Below, piece by piece: positions 1 to 7,995 of a DNA stretch of 64,000 nt (position 1 is the stretch's first letter; each line of letters opens with the position of its first letter). The position numbers and the translations under genes are program-made. The notes beneath the pieces are model-generated. The model saw only the letters and a program-made list of their open reading frames with translations. It was not told the origin of the DNA and did not search any database. Origin of the DNA: Lachnospiraceae bacterium (GTDB lineage Bacteria > Bacillota > Clostridia > Lachnospirales > Lachnospiraceae); assembly GCA_022510625.1 (NCBI GenBank), contig JAFLTD010000003.1:1-64000 (forward strand), given 5' to 3'.

Positions 1-1
1 T

Positions 2-292
2 GCAAATATGGAAGAGAGAGAAGAAACCGCAATTGACACTATGGTTCAGGCTATTTTGGCTCTCTTGGAAGATTATGGGGATATTCCGGAACGCGTGATC
101 AAGTGCCTTAAGGAAACTAAAGATAAGGCCACGTTAAAAAAGTGGCTTAAATTAGCGGCTAAGGCGAACAGTATTGAAGAGTTTGAGGAGGCACTATATC
201 ATGATTTTGTCCCGCAGATGGCACAATCTATATTGGAGGGGTCAAAAGAGTCTATTGAGGATTGCATACCGGAAGACATGGTAGAATGGTAA
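2..292 (+). CDS. C-terminal part of an unidentified protein, possibly Rpn/PD-(D/E)XK transposase-like tail
   Basis: The reading frame is open from the window edge, so this is probably the 3' end of a longer gene; an ATG lies at position 8 but its upstream region is outside the window. The visible residues are acidic and helical, with a pattern (a leucine-rich helix, IPERV, then KKWLKLAAKANSIEEFEEAL) that resembles the C-terminal helical tail seen in Rpn-family nuclease/transposase-like proteins of Clostridia. That resemblance is from memory of the family and no catalytic part is visible. It could equally be a small unrelated helical protein. Confidence 0.4.
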   Translation, partial: ANMEEREETAIDTMVQAILALLEDYGDIPERVIKCLKETKDKATLKKWLKLAAKANSIEEFEEALYHDFVPQMAQSILEGSKESIEDCIPEDMVEW

Positions 293-335
293 TCTATACA
301 ACATATAATATATGACAGATATAGGATATATATAA

Positions 336-1067
336 ATGAATAAGATTCTAATTGTAGACGACGATGTCAGCATAGGAAACATGCTGGAGGAAATGCTTAT
401 AAAAGAAAGCTATGCGGTGCTTCGTGCCTATTCCGGCACAGAAGCACTGCTTCTTTTGCGTGAGGACAAGCCCGATCTGGTGCTTCTTGACCTGATGCTG
501 CCGGGGCTGAATGGGGAGGATGTTCTGCCACACATGCAGGACATTCCGGTTATTGTGATGAGCGCCAGGGCGGATGTGGAGGATAAGGTGGAACTTTTGC
601 TTGGCGGTGCCGCGGACTATGTCACGAAACCTTTCTCGGGAAAGGAGTTGATGGCAAGAATAGCGGTACAGCTTCGGAAGAATAAAATAACAGATGACAC
701 AAATTCTGAAATCGGCTCCGGGAGCGGGATGCAGGTAGAAAACGATAAAATTAAATCCATATTAAATTATGACAAAATCGCCTTAAACACCGCAACTTTG
801 CAGTGTTTTGCGGATGGGAAGGAAGTGCGGCTGACCAGAACGGAATATGCAATCTTGAAGATGCTTATGTCCAACCCGACACAGATCATTCCGCGCTCCG
901 TGATGCTGGAGCGCATCAGCATGGATACGCCGGACTGTACGGAGAGTTCGCTCAAGGTGCATGTCAGTCATTTGCGCGGGAAACTGCGGGAGATAGCGGG
1001 CAAGGACTATATCGAGGCTATATGGGGCATCGGATTTCGAATGCGTGCGGACTTAACCAATTCTTAA
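336..1067 (+). CDS. OmpR/PhoB-family response regulator
   Basis: Two-component response regulator of 243 residues. Receiver domain at 1-115 has the acidic pocket D8-D10, phosphoacceptor D52 in LLDLMLPG, S76 and K98 (YVTKPF). A winged-helix effector domain follows at about 145-240, with RLTRTEYAILKML and the recognition-helix region ESSLKVHVSHLR. It opens a cassette with an ABC ATPase, an ABC permease and a histidine kinase, the usual layout for bacitracin/lantibiotic resistance. It probably activates the ABC genes, because phased TTAAC repeats lie at its 3' end just before them. The start at 336 has only a weak ribosome binding site. Family call is firm; the inducing signal is unknown. Confidence 0.93.
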   Translation: MNKILIVDDDVSIGNMLEEMLIKESYAVLRAYSGTEALLLLREDKPDLVLLDLMLPGLNGEDVLPHMQDIPVIVMSARADVEDKVELLLGGAADYVTKPFSGKELMARIAVQLRKNKITDDTNSEIGSGSGMQVENDKIKSILNYDKIALNTATLQCFADGKEVRLTRTEYAILKMLMSNPTQIIPRSVMLERISMDTPDCTESSLKVHVSHLRGKLREIAGKDYIEAIWGIGFRMRADLTNS

Positions 1068-1092
1068 CTTTTTCCTTAACCGATTTCTTAAC
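1053..1092 (+). promoter_or_regulatory. Four phased TTAAC direct repeats, likely response-regulator operator
   Basis: TTAAC occurs at 1053-1057, 1064-1068, 1076-1080 and 1088-1092, a spacing of 11, 12 and 12 bp, so the repeats lie on one face of the helix. The block straddles the stop codon of the response regulator. A -10-like TAGTAT follows at 1103-1108, and the third repeat falls at the -35 position. Direct repeats at one-turn spacing are typical of OmpR/PhoB-family sites; binding by the neighbouring regulator is inferred. Confidence 0.6.
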
Positions 1093-1157
1093 CTTTCGGT
1101 GATAGTATTGTGACAGGCGCAAAGGCGGGGTGAACTGCGCCGGAAGGAGGAAACATA

Positions 1158-2087
1158 ATGGATGTTATTCTAACAGTGAACGGACTGTGCAAATATTACA
1201 GGCACGATAAAGCGTTGGACGGTCTGTCTCTTACCGTCCCGAAAGGGGCGATCTACGGTCTGGTCGGGCAGAACGGTTCCGGCAAGACGACTCTGTTCCG
1301 CCTGCTGACGGGCTTACAGAAGCCGAGCTACGGAAGTTTCAATTTATATGGAATACAGAATCATCAAAAGGGTATTGAGAACGTCAGAAGGCGTATGAGT
1401 GCTATCGTTGAGACTCCTGCTCTGTACCGGAATATGTCGGCAAAAGACAACCTACGTCAACAGTACCGTATTCTGGGACTGCCTTCGGAGGAGGGGATAG
1501 ACGATTTACTGCATTTGGTGGGACTTCAGGACACGGGCAGCAAGAAAGCCGGTAATTTTTCGCTGGGTATGCGTCAGCGGCTCGGCATAGCGATTGCACT
1601 GGCGGGCGATCCGGATTTTCTGATTCTGGATGAGCCTGTGAACGGACTGGACCCTCAGGGAATCATTGAAATTAGAGAGCTGATTCTTAAGTTAAACCGG
1701 GAAAAACAGATAACGATACTGATTTCCAGTCATATTCTGGAAGAGCTCTCGAAACTGGCGACACATTACGGGTTCATCGATCACGGTCATATGGTAAAAG
1801 AGATCACTGCAAAGGAATTGGAGGAGGCCTGCAGGAAATCACTGCGGCTTACGGTGTCCGACGGAAAGGCATTGGCACTGGTGCTGGATGGGATGAAAGC
1901 CGATTACTGCTTTTTATCGGAGCGGGAGGCGGAAATCTATAGTGACATTCGTGTCACAAAACTGGTCTGCTCATTGGCGGATGCCGGATGCGAGGTGCTT
2001 TCCATACAGCAGAGGGAAGAAAGTCTGGAGAGTTATTATATCAGATTGATCGGAGGTGGCAGATATGAGCAGACTGTTCAGTGCTAA
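1158..2087 (+). CDS. ABC transporter ATP-binding protein, bacitracin/lantibiotic-export type
   Basis: ATPase subunit of 309 residues. Walker A GQNGSGKTT at 37-45, signature SLGMRQR at 135-141, Walker B FLILDEP ending near D158/E159, then an H-loop in ISSHILEEL. The C-terminal third is an extra domain of the kind found in BcrA/LanF-like subunits. A strong ribosome binding site (GGAAGGAGG) precedes ATG 1158. The next gene, a membrane permease, starts inside its 3' end. Probably exports or expels a membrane-active peptide under control of the flanking two-component system; substrate not known. Confidence 0.92.
   Translation: MDVILTVNGLCKYYRHDKALDGLSLTVPKGAIYGLVGQNGSGKTTLFRLLTGLQKPSYGSFNLYGIQNHQKGIENVRRRMSAIVETPALYRNMSAKDNLRQQYRILGLPSEEGIDDLLHLVGLQDTGSKKAGNFSLGMRQRLGIAIALAGDPDFLILDEPVNGLDPQGIIEIRELILKLNREKQITILISSHILEELSKLATHYGFIDHGHMVKEITAKELEEACRKSLRLTVSDGKALALVLDGMKADYCFLSEREAEIYSDIRVTKLVCSLADAGCEVLSIQQREESLESYYIRLIGGGRYEQTVQC
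1943..1956. repeat. TGACA-N4-TGTCA palindrome, site 1 (N4 = TTCG)
   Basis: Exact copy inside the ABC ATPase gene, read there as D-I-R-V with frame t-gac-nnn-nnt-gtc-a. With its flanks it extends to GTGACA...TGTCAC. Confidence 0.85.
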
Positions 2088-2817
2088 CATGATGAGACTT
2101 AGGCAAAGTTGGATTTTTCTGTTGGAAGAGATTTTTATGGCGGGTTATGCGATATTTGTATATGCCAATGCCGGCATTAATGTGGCAAAAGGCGAGGTGG
2201 TTCAAAATTGGAATATTTATTTCTATAATGTGCTGCTTGTGTCAGGTATCGCTATGGCATTGTTTGTCTCGGTATTCCTGAATGCAGAGTACAATGACGG
2301 TACGATACGCAATAAGGTGGTAGTGGGCCACAGCCGGAAAGACATCTATTTGGTTAATTTGGCCACCTGTTTACTTGCCGGTTTGATTATGTGTCTTACT
2401 TATTACGTGGTTGGGATAATTTTTGGATACCTGTTTATTGGCAGGGAAGTGATGCGGATACAGGATATCGGAGTGGGTATGATTGGCAGTATACTCATTT
2501 TCCTGGTTTATACGGCGATTTTTGTACTGGTAGAAATGTTGGATAAGAATAAGACGAGATCGGTAGAGATTAATCTGATTGGAGCAGTGCTCATTTTGGC
2601 AGTGGGTATCATCTGCTTTGGCAGCCTGATGGGGCACCCCGATACCGCGGGATTTATGTGGCATGTCATAGGAGTTTTGCTTCCTTCCGTGTTGGTCATG
2701 TATATTGCAGGCGCGGAGTCGGTATCCTATTTTCCGATTATGATTGGATTGTTCATAGAGACAGTGTGCTTTATCGGTATCGGTTTGTGGGGATTCGAAA
2801 AGAAAGATATTCAGTAG
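2065..2817 (+). CDS. ABC transporter permease (ABC-2 type)
   Basis: Membrane protein of 250 residues with about six hydrophobic segments, including a long stretch rich in I/L/V/F near residues 50-75 and others to the C-terminus. Start chosen at ATG 2065 because GGAGG lies at 2052-2056, nine bases before it; an in-frame GTG at 2056 overlaps that site. It overlaps the ATPase gene by 23 bp, indicating translational coupling. It is the membrane partner of that ATPase. BcrB/LanE-type function is inferred from gene order rather than a clear motif. Confidence 0.85.
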   Translation: MSRLFSANMMRLRQSWIFLLEEIFMAGYAIFVYANAGINVAKGEVVQNWNIYFYNVLLVSGIAMALFVSVFLNAEYNDGTIRNKVVVGHSRKDIYLVNLATCLLAGLIMCLTYYVVGIIFGYLFIGREVMRIQDIGVGMIGSILIFLVYTAIFVLVEMLDKNKTRSVEINLIGAVLILAVGIICFGSLMGHPDTAGFMWHVIGVLLPSVLVMYIAGAESVSYFPIMIGLFIETVCFIGIGLWGFEKKDIQ

Positions 2818-2832
2818 AAAGGCGGTAGGTCA

Positions 2833-3786
2833 ATGTACGTTGGTGTCTGGATCTGGGGTTTAATCGGTGTATGCGCGGCTGTCATTGTGATGCTCTGCGC
2901 CAAGATTCTGCTTATGAGGAAAGCGGCAGATGAAATGCGTGAGGGTATATCATACAGGCTGAATACGGACACCAACACATTGATTGACATCGCAAGCCGG
3001 GACAAAGCCATGTGCGCGCTGGCGGAAAGCCTGAACCAAGAACTGCGTGCGCTGCGCCGTCAGAGGCAGACATACTATCAGGGGAACTTGGCCTTAAAAG
3101 AAGCGGTCATCAACATCTCCCACGATATCAGAACGCCATTGACGGCAATTCGCGGTTATCTGGAACTGATGGAAGCGGAAGAAACGGCAGAAAATATCGT
3201 GCGTTATTTATCGGTTATCTCGGAAAGAGTTAAGGTTTTAAGCCGCTTGACGGAAGAACTGTTTCAGTATACCGTTATGGCACCGATGGAGGCAGAGAAC
3301 GGTGCTGAAACCACGTCAGATGAGAGAGAAGCCGGATTTTGGGCGGAAGGCAGGCGACAGGAGATGCCCGAAGAAGATTTGGGCAGACTGCTTGAGGAAA
3401 GTGTGTTAGCCTCCTACGCGGTTTTGATGCAGAGGGGCATAAATCCTGATGTTCGGCTGCCGGAACAAAAAGTTAAATGTAGAATCAATGTAAGGAACGT
3501 GCGGCGTATTTTTGAAAATATACTGAGTAATGCGATAAAATACAGTGACGGAGATCTTCATATCACTCTGAATGAGCAGGGAGAAGTGATTTTTGCCAAT
3601 CATGCCGCATCGTTGGATGCCGTGCAGACGGGGCGGCTGTTTGACAGATTCTATACCGTGGAGAACGCGAAGACTTCTACCGGGCTTGGACTTGCTATCG
3701 CCAAACAGTTGACGGAGCAGATGGGAGGCAGCATCACGGCGTGGTATGAGGATGGGATGCTGTATCTGAAGTTGTGTTTTCACTAA
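2833..3786 (+). CDS. Sensor histidine kinase with one N-terminal membrane segment
   Basis: Histidine kinase of 317 residues. One transmembrane helix (about 5-28), no sizeable extracellular domain, then a helical linker, the phosphoacceptor H97 in ISHDIRTPL, an N box (ILSNAIKYSDG) and a G box (STGLGLAIAKQL). Small intramembrane-type kinases like this usually accompany peptide-antibiotic exporters. Preceded by the ribosome binding site AGAAAGGCGG. It is the fourth gene of the cassette beginning at 336 and should phosphorylate that regulator. Its stop overlaps by 4 bp the end of the convergent gene on the other strand. Confidence 0.93.
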   Translation: MYVGVWIWGLIGVCAAVIVMLCAKILLMRKAADEMREGISYRLNTDTNTLIDIASRDKAMCALAESLNQELRALRRQRQTYYQGNLALKEAVINISHDIRTPLTAIRGYLELMEAEETAENIVRYLSVISERVKVLSRLTEELFQYTVMAPMEAENGAETTSDEREAGFWAEGRRQEMPEEDLGRLLEESVLASYAVLMQRGINPDVRLPEQKVKCRINVRNVRRIFENILSNAIKYSDGDLHITLNEQGEVIFANHAASLDAVQTGRLFDRFYTVENAKTSTGLGLAIAKQLTEQMGGSITAWYEDGMLYLKLCFH

Positions 3787-4841
3787 TACACAGTCTCCGC
3801 ATCCGTGATCTCATTATCCTGCACGCGGAATCTCCATACAGAATGTCCCGGCAGTCTGTGTTCTGTTAAATAATATGCGTTATCAAAAGCGGTGATATAG
3901 TAAGGTGTACCGCCTCCGATAAAATGCTCATAGACATCTTCGTAGTTTCCCTGTACAAGGTCTGACAGATCACGGGTACGCAGAATCGTTGCATAATCCT
4001 GATTTCCCGTAATATCCGTGGAGACGGTTATATAATAATAATCCCCGATTTTGGTCAGCTGGATCATGCCCGCCATGGAATCCGGTACGGGGTAAGCTTC
4101 CAGAAGCTCAAATGTATCTAAATCAACTCTCAGAATACTCGAATTACCCGATACAAAATAAATCTCATTGTCCATGATCGTAAAGGAGCGAACGTATACG
4201 TTATCGAGCTGCTCTATGCTGCGAATTTCGCTTAAATACATGCGGGAATCGCCCGGATCATGACGAAACAGATACATTTCCCCGCTCATGGAGCTCCAGG
4301 CATAAAAGGTGTCGGTAGGCGCGTCATAGATGATATAATGCGGCCGGTTTCCGATATCGGTAAAAGTCTGCGTGTGAATGAAACTTTCATTCTCTTTTTC
4401 AAATACAAGAATACGGTTGTTTTCCGTGTCGTCAACCAGATAGACTTGTCCGTCCCCTGCGAGGGTATGCCCTTTATTGATTTCATCTGTCATGACGAGC
4501 CAGTCTGTCAGCGGATCGGTCAAGTTGTCATGGTATATGATCTGGTCGTGGTAGCAGTCCACCAGGAAATACAGATCGGCTATCTTGGTAATGTAAGTCG
4601 GTACGCTCAAGTCGGTGTAAGGATTTGGAACAGGTGTGACGCGAGTGTCATATATTTGTTCCAAGTCGGAGTAGGCTATGACTTCCGTCTGCCGATTCCG
4701 AGCTGGAAACTGCGAAATTGCATGAATGAGCAGCAGAATAATAACGGCGGAAAGCACAATACCTAAAATAAGCAGAGTGCTACGCCGCCGTTTATTTTGC
4801 TCGGATGATTCAATGAAATTGCCAGATTCATCGTGTTTCAT
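3783..4841 (-). CDS. Membrane-anchored protein with beta-propeller-like ectodomain, function unknown
   Basis: Predicted 352 residues from ATG 4841, chosen because GGGAG precedes it at a good distance; upstream in-frame starts would extend it by 20. A basic KRRR stretch and one hydrophobic segment (TLLILGIVLSAVIILLLI) near residues 20-40 give a single N-terminal anchor. The rest is rich in aromatic, beta-type repeats such as DLYFLVDCYHDQI, VYLVDDTENNRILVFEK and TFYAWSSMSGEMYLF, which look like blades of a propeller fold exposed outside the cell. No catalytic motif recognised. Convergent with the kinase gene, 4 bp overlap. Confidence 0.75.
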   Translation of the reverse strand: MKHDESGNFIESSEQNKRRRSTLLILGIVLSAVIILLLIHAISQFPARNRQTEVIAYSDLEQIYDTRVTPVPNPYTDLSVPTYITKIADLYFLVDCYHDQIIYHDNLTDPLTDWLVMTDEINKGHTLAGDGQVYLVDDTENNRILVFEKENESFIHTQTFTDIGNRPHYIIYDAPTDTFYAWSSMSGEMYLFRHDPGDSRMYLSEIRSIEQLDNVYVRSFTIMDNEIYFVSGNSSILRVDLDTFELLEAYPVPDSMAGMIQLTKIGDYYYITVSTDITGNQDYATILRTRDLSDLVQGNYEDVYEHFIGGGTPYYITAFDNAYYLTEHRLPGHSVWRFRVQDNEITDAETVY

Positions 4842-4908
4842 GGACATTCTCCCATCTTCGGTGCTGATGTATATTTTACTATAATTATGAGAATGTTCCA
4901 ATGGATTT

Positions 4909-5400
4909 TTATTTTTCTTCTGCTGCTGCTGTTCCTTCAGCAGGCATCTCCTGATTCAGCAAAGCCTTTCCTGCCGCGCTGATCTCTACGGTATCCACGA
5001 TAGTATCCGCAGGGTTTGAACTCTCTGCGGGGCTGTTCTCCGATGTGTTGCCCATTGGCCCAATTGCATCAATTCTGTCTGCCGGATTTCGATGCTCTTC
5101 TCTGCGCGTCTCAATTTGCTCTGCCAGTCTCTCGCGATCCTCTCTGCGCTTCTCGATCGCTTCCTCGCGTTCCAGTTCCGCCTTTTCCCTCGCCTCTTTC
5201 GCCTCTTCCAGCGTACCTTCATCTGCCTGAGCCCTGTATTTATCGGCTTTACCTGCAAACTCGGTGGCATATCCCATCGCCCGCTCCATTGTAGCTGTAT
5301 CGTCTTTGCGCCTCGCCTTCCTGTAAACGCGCATGGGCGTATCGACCAATTTCATGTTCGCACCTGCGCCGATCAGACCTTCCATTGTCTTTGTATTCAT
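4909..5400 (-). CDS. Small coiled-coil protein of unknown function
   Basis: 163 residues, start supported by AAGGAGG seven bases before ATG. Residues about 45-105 are almost entirely E, R, K and A in a heptad-like pattern (EKAELEREEAIEKRREDRERL), a long charged helix or coiled coil. The tail is P/S/E-rich and ends with VEISAAGKALLNQE. No signal peptide or membrane segment. The VEISAAGKALL-like end recurs, as I recall, in uncharacterised Lachnospiraceae proteins. It lies upstream of, and in the same direction as, the membrane protein gene at 3783-4841. Function unknown. Confidence 0.75.
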   Translation of the reverse strand: MNTKTMEGLIGAGANMKLVDTPMRVYRKARRKDDTATMERAMGYATEFAGKADKYRAQADEGTLEEAKEAREKAELEREEAIEKRREDRERLAEQIETRREEHRNPADRIDAIGPMGNTSENSPAESSNPADTIVDTVEISAAGKALLNQEMPAEGTAAAEEK

Positions 5401-5500
5401 GCCGTATCCTCCTTATGTTCTAAATCTTGCGTTTAAGATAGTGTTGCACGTCTTTTTATGCTTTCGGAGGAAAAGATGGCGGACAACAGCATTTAGCCAT

Positions 5501-5527
5501 AAAAAGCCGCTTGGATGTCATAAGCGG
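5501..5527 (-). terminator. Candidate terminator after the Agr-like pair
   Basis: On the minus strand, CCGCTT (5527-5522) and AAGCGG (5512-5507) form a six-pair stem followed by five T residues (5505-5501). Short stem, so moderate confidence. It lies about 85 bp past the stop of the kinase gene. The remaining sequence to 5,610 shows no gene and probably carries the promoter of the coiled-coil gene. Confidence 0.5.
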
Positions 5528-5610
5528 TCCTGTACATGCATGATAAACGCTGCGTATAATGATATGCGGCGCCGGGTGCATGATAGACGGCGATGCGGCT
5601 TGCAATGGCG

Positions 5611-6978
5611 TCAGCAGTCGCGCATAGGAATCAATACAGATATTGTAAAAATGCCGTTCGAGGCGGACATATCGATAACTCCGTCGTATCTCTCCACCAC
5701 ATCGCGGACATTCAACAGGCCGATACCGTGTTCCCCGGGATTTTGCTTGTGAGTATGCCGTGCAGTCCGGGCGTTTTCACAGGTAGGCGCCGAGTTGGGA
5801 GTATCTGCCGTATCTGTACTGTTCCGTACTTCCAGAAGAAAACAATTCTTGACGGTTCCCGCATGAATGCTGATGAAGCGGGAGTCTGCGTTCTGCGTGC
5901 CCTGTCTGATACACGCTTCCACCGCGTTATCCAGCAGATTACCGAACAGTACGCACAGATCAAACTCGTTGATGCGGCACGCCTTTGGTATCCGTACGTC
6001 GCATTCCCAGAGAATATCGGCTTGGTCAGCCTGTGTTTTCTTTTGATATAAAATGGCATCCACGGCTCTGTTTCCCGTGATTTCCCCGCTGTATTCCAGT
6101 TTTCCGCTGTTTTCCATATTCTGAAGATATTCACTTATTTTTTCATATTCTTTGTTTCTCAGAAGACCGGACAGAGCGATGACATGGTTTTTCATATCAT
6201 GCCGCAGGCGCTCGGCACTACGGTATTGTTCATCCAGCGTTTTGTAGGCGGCAATCTGCGCCTGATATTGACTGCTTTTTCTCTGCTCCAAATCAATTCT
6301 GTTCATGCCGAACAGATAGAATCCCGCCGCGAACATGGCGAGGGCTGCCAGAATCCCTATCTCCGCATGGCTGAAAAGCTGGTCGTAATACAGTCCCATG
6401 CTCTCCCTGCTGATCACCATAATACCGTTGCTCGCGCCCCAGTTCGCGATGTCAATTACCGTTGTGAGTACGAGCAGCGGAAGGGCGGCTGTGATATACC
6501 ATTGTCTTGTCTTACCGGAAAAGACGGATTCAAACCGTCCGGATATCCCATATATGGTTAGGGTCACTGCGGCAATATGAATACAGGTGATCAGATAACC
6601 GTGCCAATCGGCAAGAAAGGGCTCAGGGATACCTTTTACCGTGTGCATCATATAAAGTGTCAGAAAGCATAGGAGGGAATCACAGAAATCTCCCAACATT
6701 GTTATGATTGCAATAAGTACCGAGGCAGCAAGTATTTTCTTCCCGAATTCCGCCCGGAAAAAGAGCAGTACAAGCCCAATGAGGATAATATGTGACAGCA
6801 ACGCACAAATAATGTGGGGGACAAAATAGTGTGTGGATATCATGTTCACAATCAACATGGCTGTGAAAAGAAGCACTATGAAGGATATTTCTCTTATTAC
6901 CGTTGTTTCAAAGTGTTTTTTACAGAATTTGCTGATTGCCCATGTATAGCATGCCCAGAGCACGATCGATGTCAACAT
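5611..6978 (-). CDS. Agr-like sensor histidine kinase (GHKL ATPase)
   Basis: 455 residues: about six or seven transmembrane helices in the first 225 residues, then a linker, the phosphoacceptor region LRHDMKNH at 258-265 (H260), an N box NLLDNAVEAC near 350 and the G box HGIGLLNVRDVVERYDG near 423. This is the AgrC/FsrC architecture for extracellular peptide or small-ligand sensing. It starts immediately after the stop of the LytTR regulator gene, so the two are one transcription unit. No agrB- or agrD-like gene was found within the window, so the ligand is unknown. Confidence 0.92.
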   Translation of the reverse strand: MLTSIVLWACYTWAISKFCKKHFETTVIREISFIVLLFTAMLIVNMISTHYFVPHIICALLSHIILIGLVLLFFRAEFGKKILAASVLIAIITMLGDFCDSLLCFLTLYMMHTVKGIPEPFLADWHGYLITCIHIAAVTLTIYGISGRFESVFSGKTRQWYITAALPLLVLTTVIDIANWGASNGIMVISRESMGLYYDQLFSHAEIGILAALAMFAAGFYLFGMNRIDLEQRKSSQYQAQIAAYKTLDEQYRSAERLRHDMKNHVIALSGLLRNKEYEKISEYLQNMENSGKLEYSGEITGNRAVDAILYQKKTQADQADILWECDVRIPKACRINEFDLCVLFGNLLDNAVEACIRQGTQNADSRFISIHAGTVKNCFLLEVRNSTDTADTPNSAPTCENARTARHTHKQNPGEHGIGLLNVRDVVERYDGVIDMSASNGIFTISVLIPMRDC

Positions 6979-7707
6979 TTACACGATTCCTCCGCTTTTT
7001 CTCATGTAGGAGAGGATTTCTTTGATAAAATCGTCATATCGCCTCTTGGCAATCATGACTTTTTCTCCATTATCAAGAATAACCTCTTGACGGTTATAGG
7101 TATCAACATATTTCAGGTTAATCAGGAAACTCTTGTGGCACCGAAAGAAGCCTTTGCCTTGCAAGTGACTCTCCAAAACACCAATCTGCTCATAATATGT
7201 CAGGGTGCCGTCCGCTGTGTGAATATCGATTTTTCTTCCCTTAATTTCAAAATAGTATATATCGTCCAGGAAAAGTTTCTTATTTTGGCGATCCACACTT
7301 ATCATCATATATTCCCGAGAGCGGTTTTCGGTTTTGCGGATGGCTTTTTGCAGTACGTTCGTAAGCTTTCTAGGGTCAATGGGCTTCACCAGATATTGAA
7401 AAGCTTCCACATCGTACGCGTCAAACACATAATCTCTGCTGGATGACACGAAGATCAGTAAGGTGTCGGGCGCTTTGTCACGCAGCAACCGAGCCGTAGT
7501 CATGCCGTCCTGACCATGCATAATGATATCCAGAAAAATAATATCGAAGTTTTCAGTTGTCTGTAACAATTCCTGACCGCTGTTAAACTGGCGTATGACG
7601 CAGGGAGTTTTCAAGTGTGCCAGAACACCCTCGATTTTTGCCGCCATATTACAGCATGCTATGATTTCGTCATCGCACACCGCAATTGATAACGTTTGTG
7701 TCTTCAT
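6979..7707 (-). CDS. LytTR-family response regulator (Agr-like)
   Basis: 242 residues. Receiver domain with D12-D13, phosphoacceptor D60 (IIFLDIIMHG), and a K in YLVKPIDP. The C-terminal LytTR DNA-binding domain spans about 145-240, with FEIKGRKIDIHTADG and FFRCHKSFLINLKYV. Partner of the kinase encoded directly downstream. LytTR regulators bind paired direct repeats; I did not find a convincing pair in the 288 bp upstream. Confidence 0.93.
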   Translation of the reverse strand: MKTQTLSIAVCDDEIIACCNMAAKIEGVLAHLKTPCVIRQFNSGQELLQTTENFDIIFLDIIMHGQDGMTTARLLRDKAPDTLLIFVSSSRDYVFDAYDVEAFQYLVKPIDPRKLTNVLQKAIRKTENRSREYMMISVDRQNKKLFLDDIYYFEIKGRKIDIHTADGTLTYYEQIGVLESHLQGKGFFRCHKSFLINLKYVDTYNRQEVILDNGEKVMIAKRRYDDFIKEILSYMRKSGGIV

Positions 7708-7995
7708 ATTGACCTCCGTGTCCGTAATGTGCCTTTGCTTCTATTATACAGTATATCGGTGAAAAATCGGGTCGAAGTTTTAATTGTGTCATGAACGGCG
7801 TGACGGATGCCATGAGCGGATTTAAGGCACTTCTTGCAGCAAATATTAAGAATATCTTTTCTTTCTAATTATGGGCATACATGGTATAGTTATGTGTAGA
7901 AATATTGGGTGTCATAAAAGAAGGGTTGAAGCCGGAAATATGATATACCGATGAGCGGCTTTACAGTAAGGCACTCTGAGAAAAAGGGGGATATT
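7708..7995. other. Divergent promoter region
   Basis: 288 bp between the LytTR operon (minus) and the lipoprotein gene (plus). It is AT-rich at both ends: a TATTATAC-like element near 7742 could serve the minus genes and GGTATAGTTAT near 7881 the plus gene. No supported reading frame or RNA. Confidence 0.4.
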
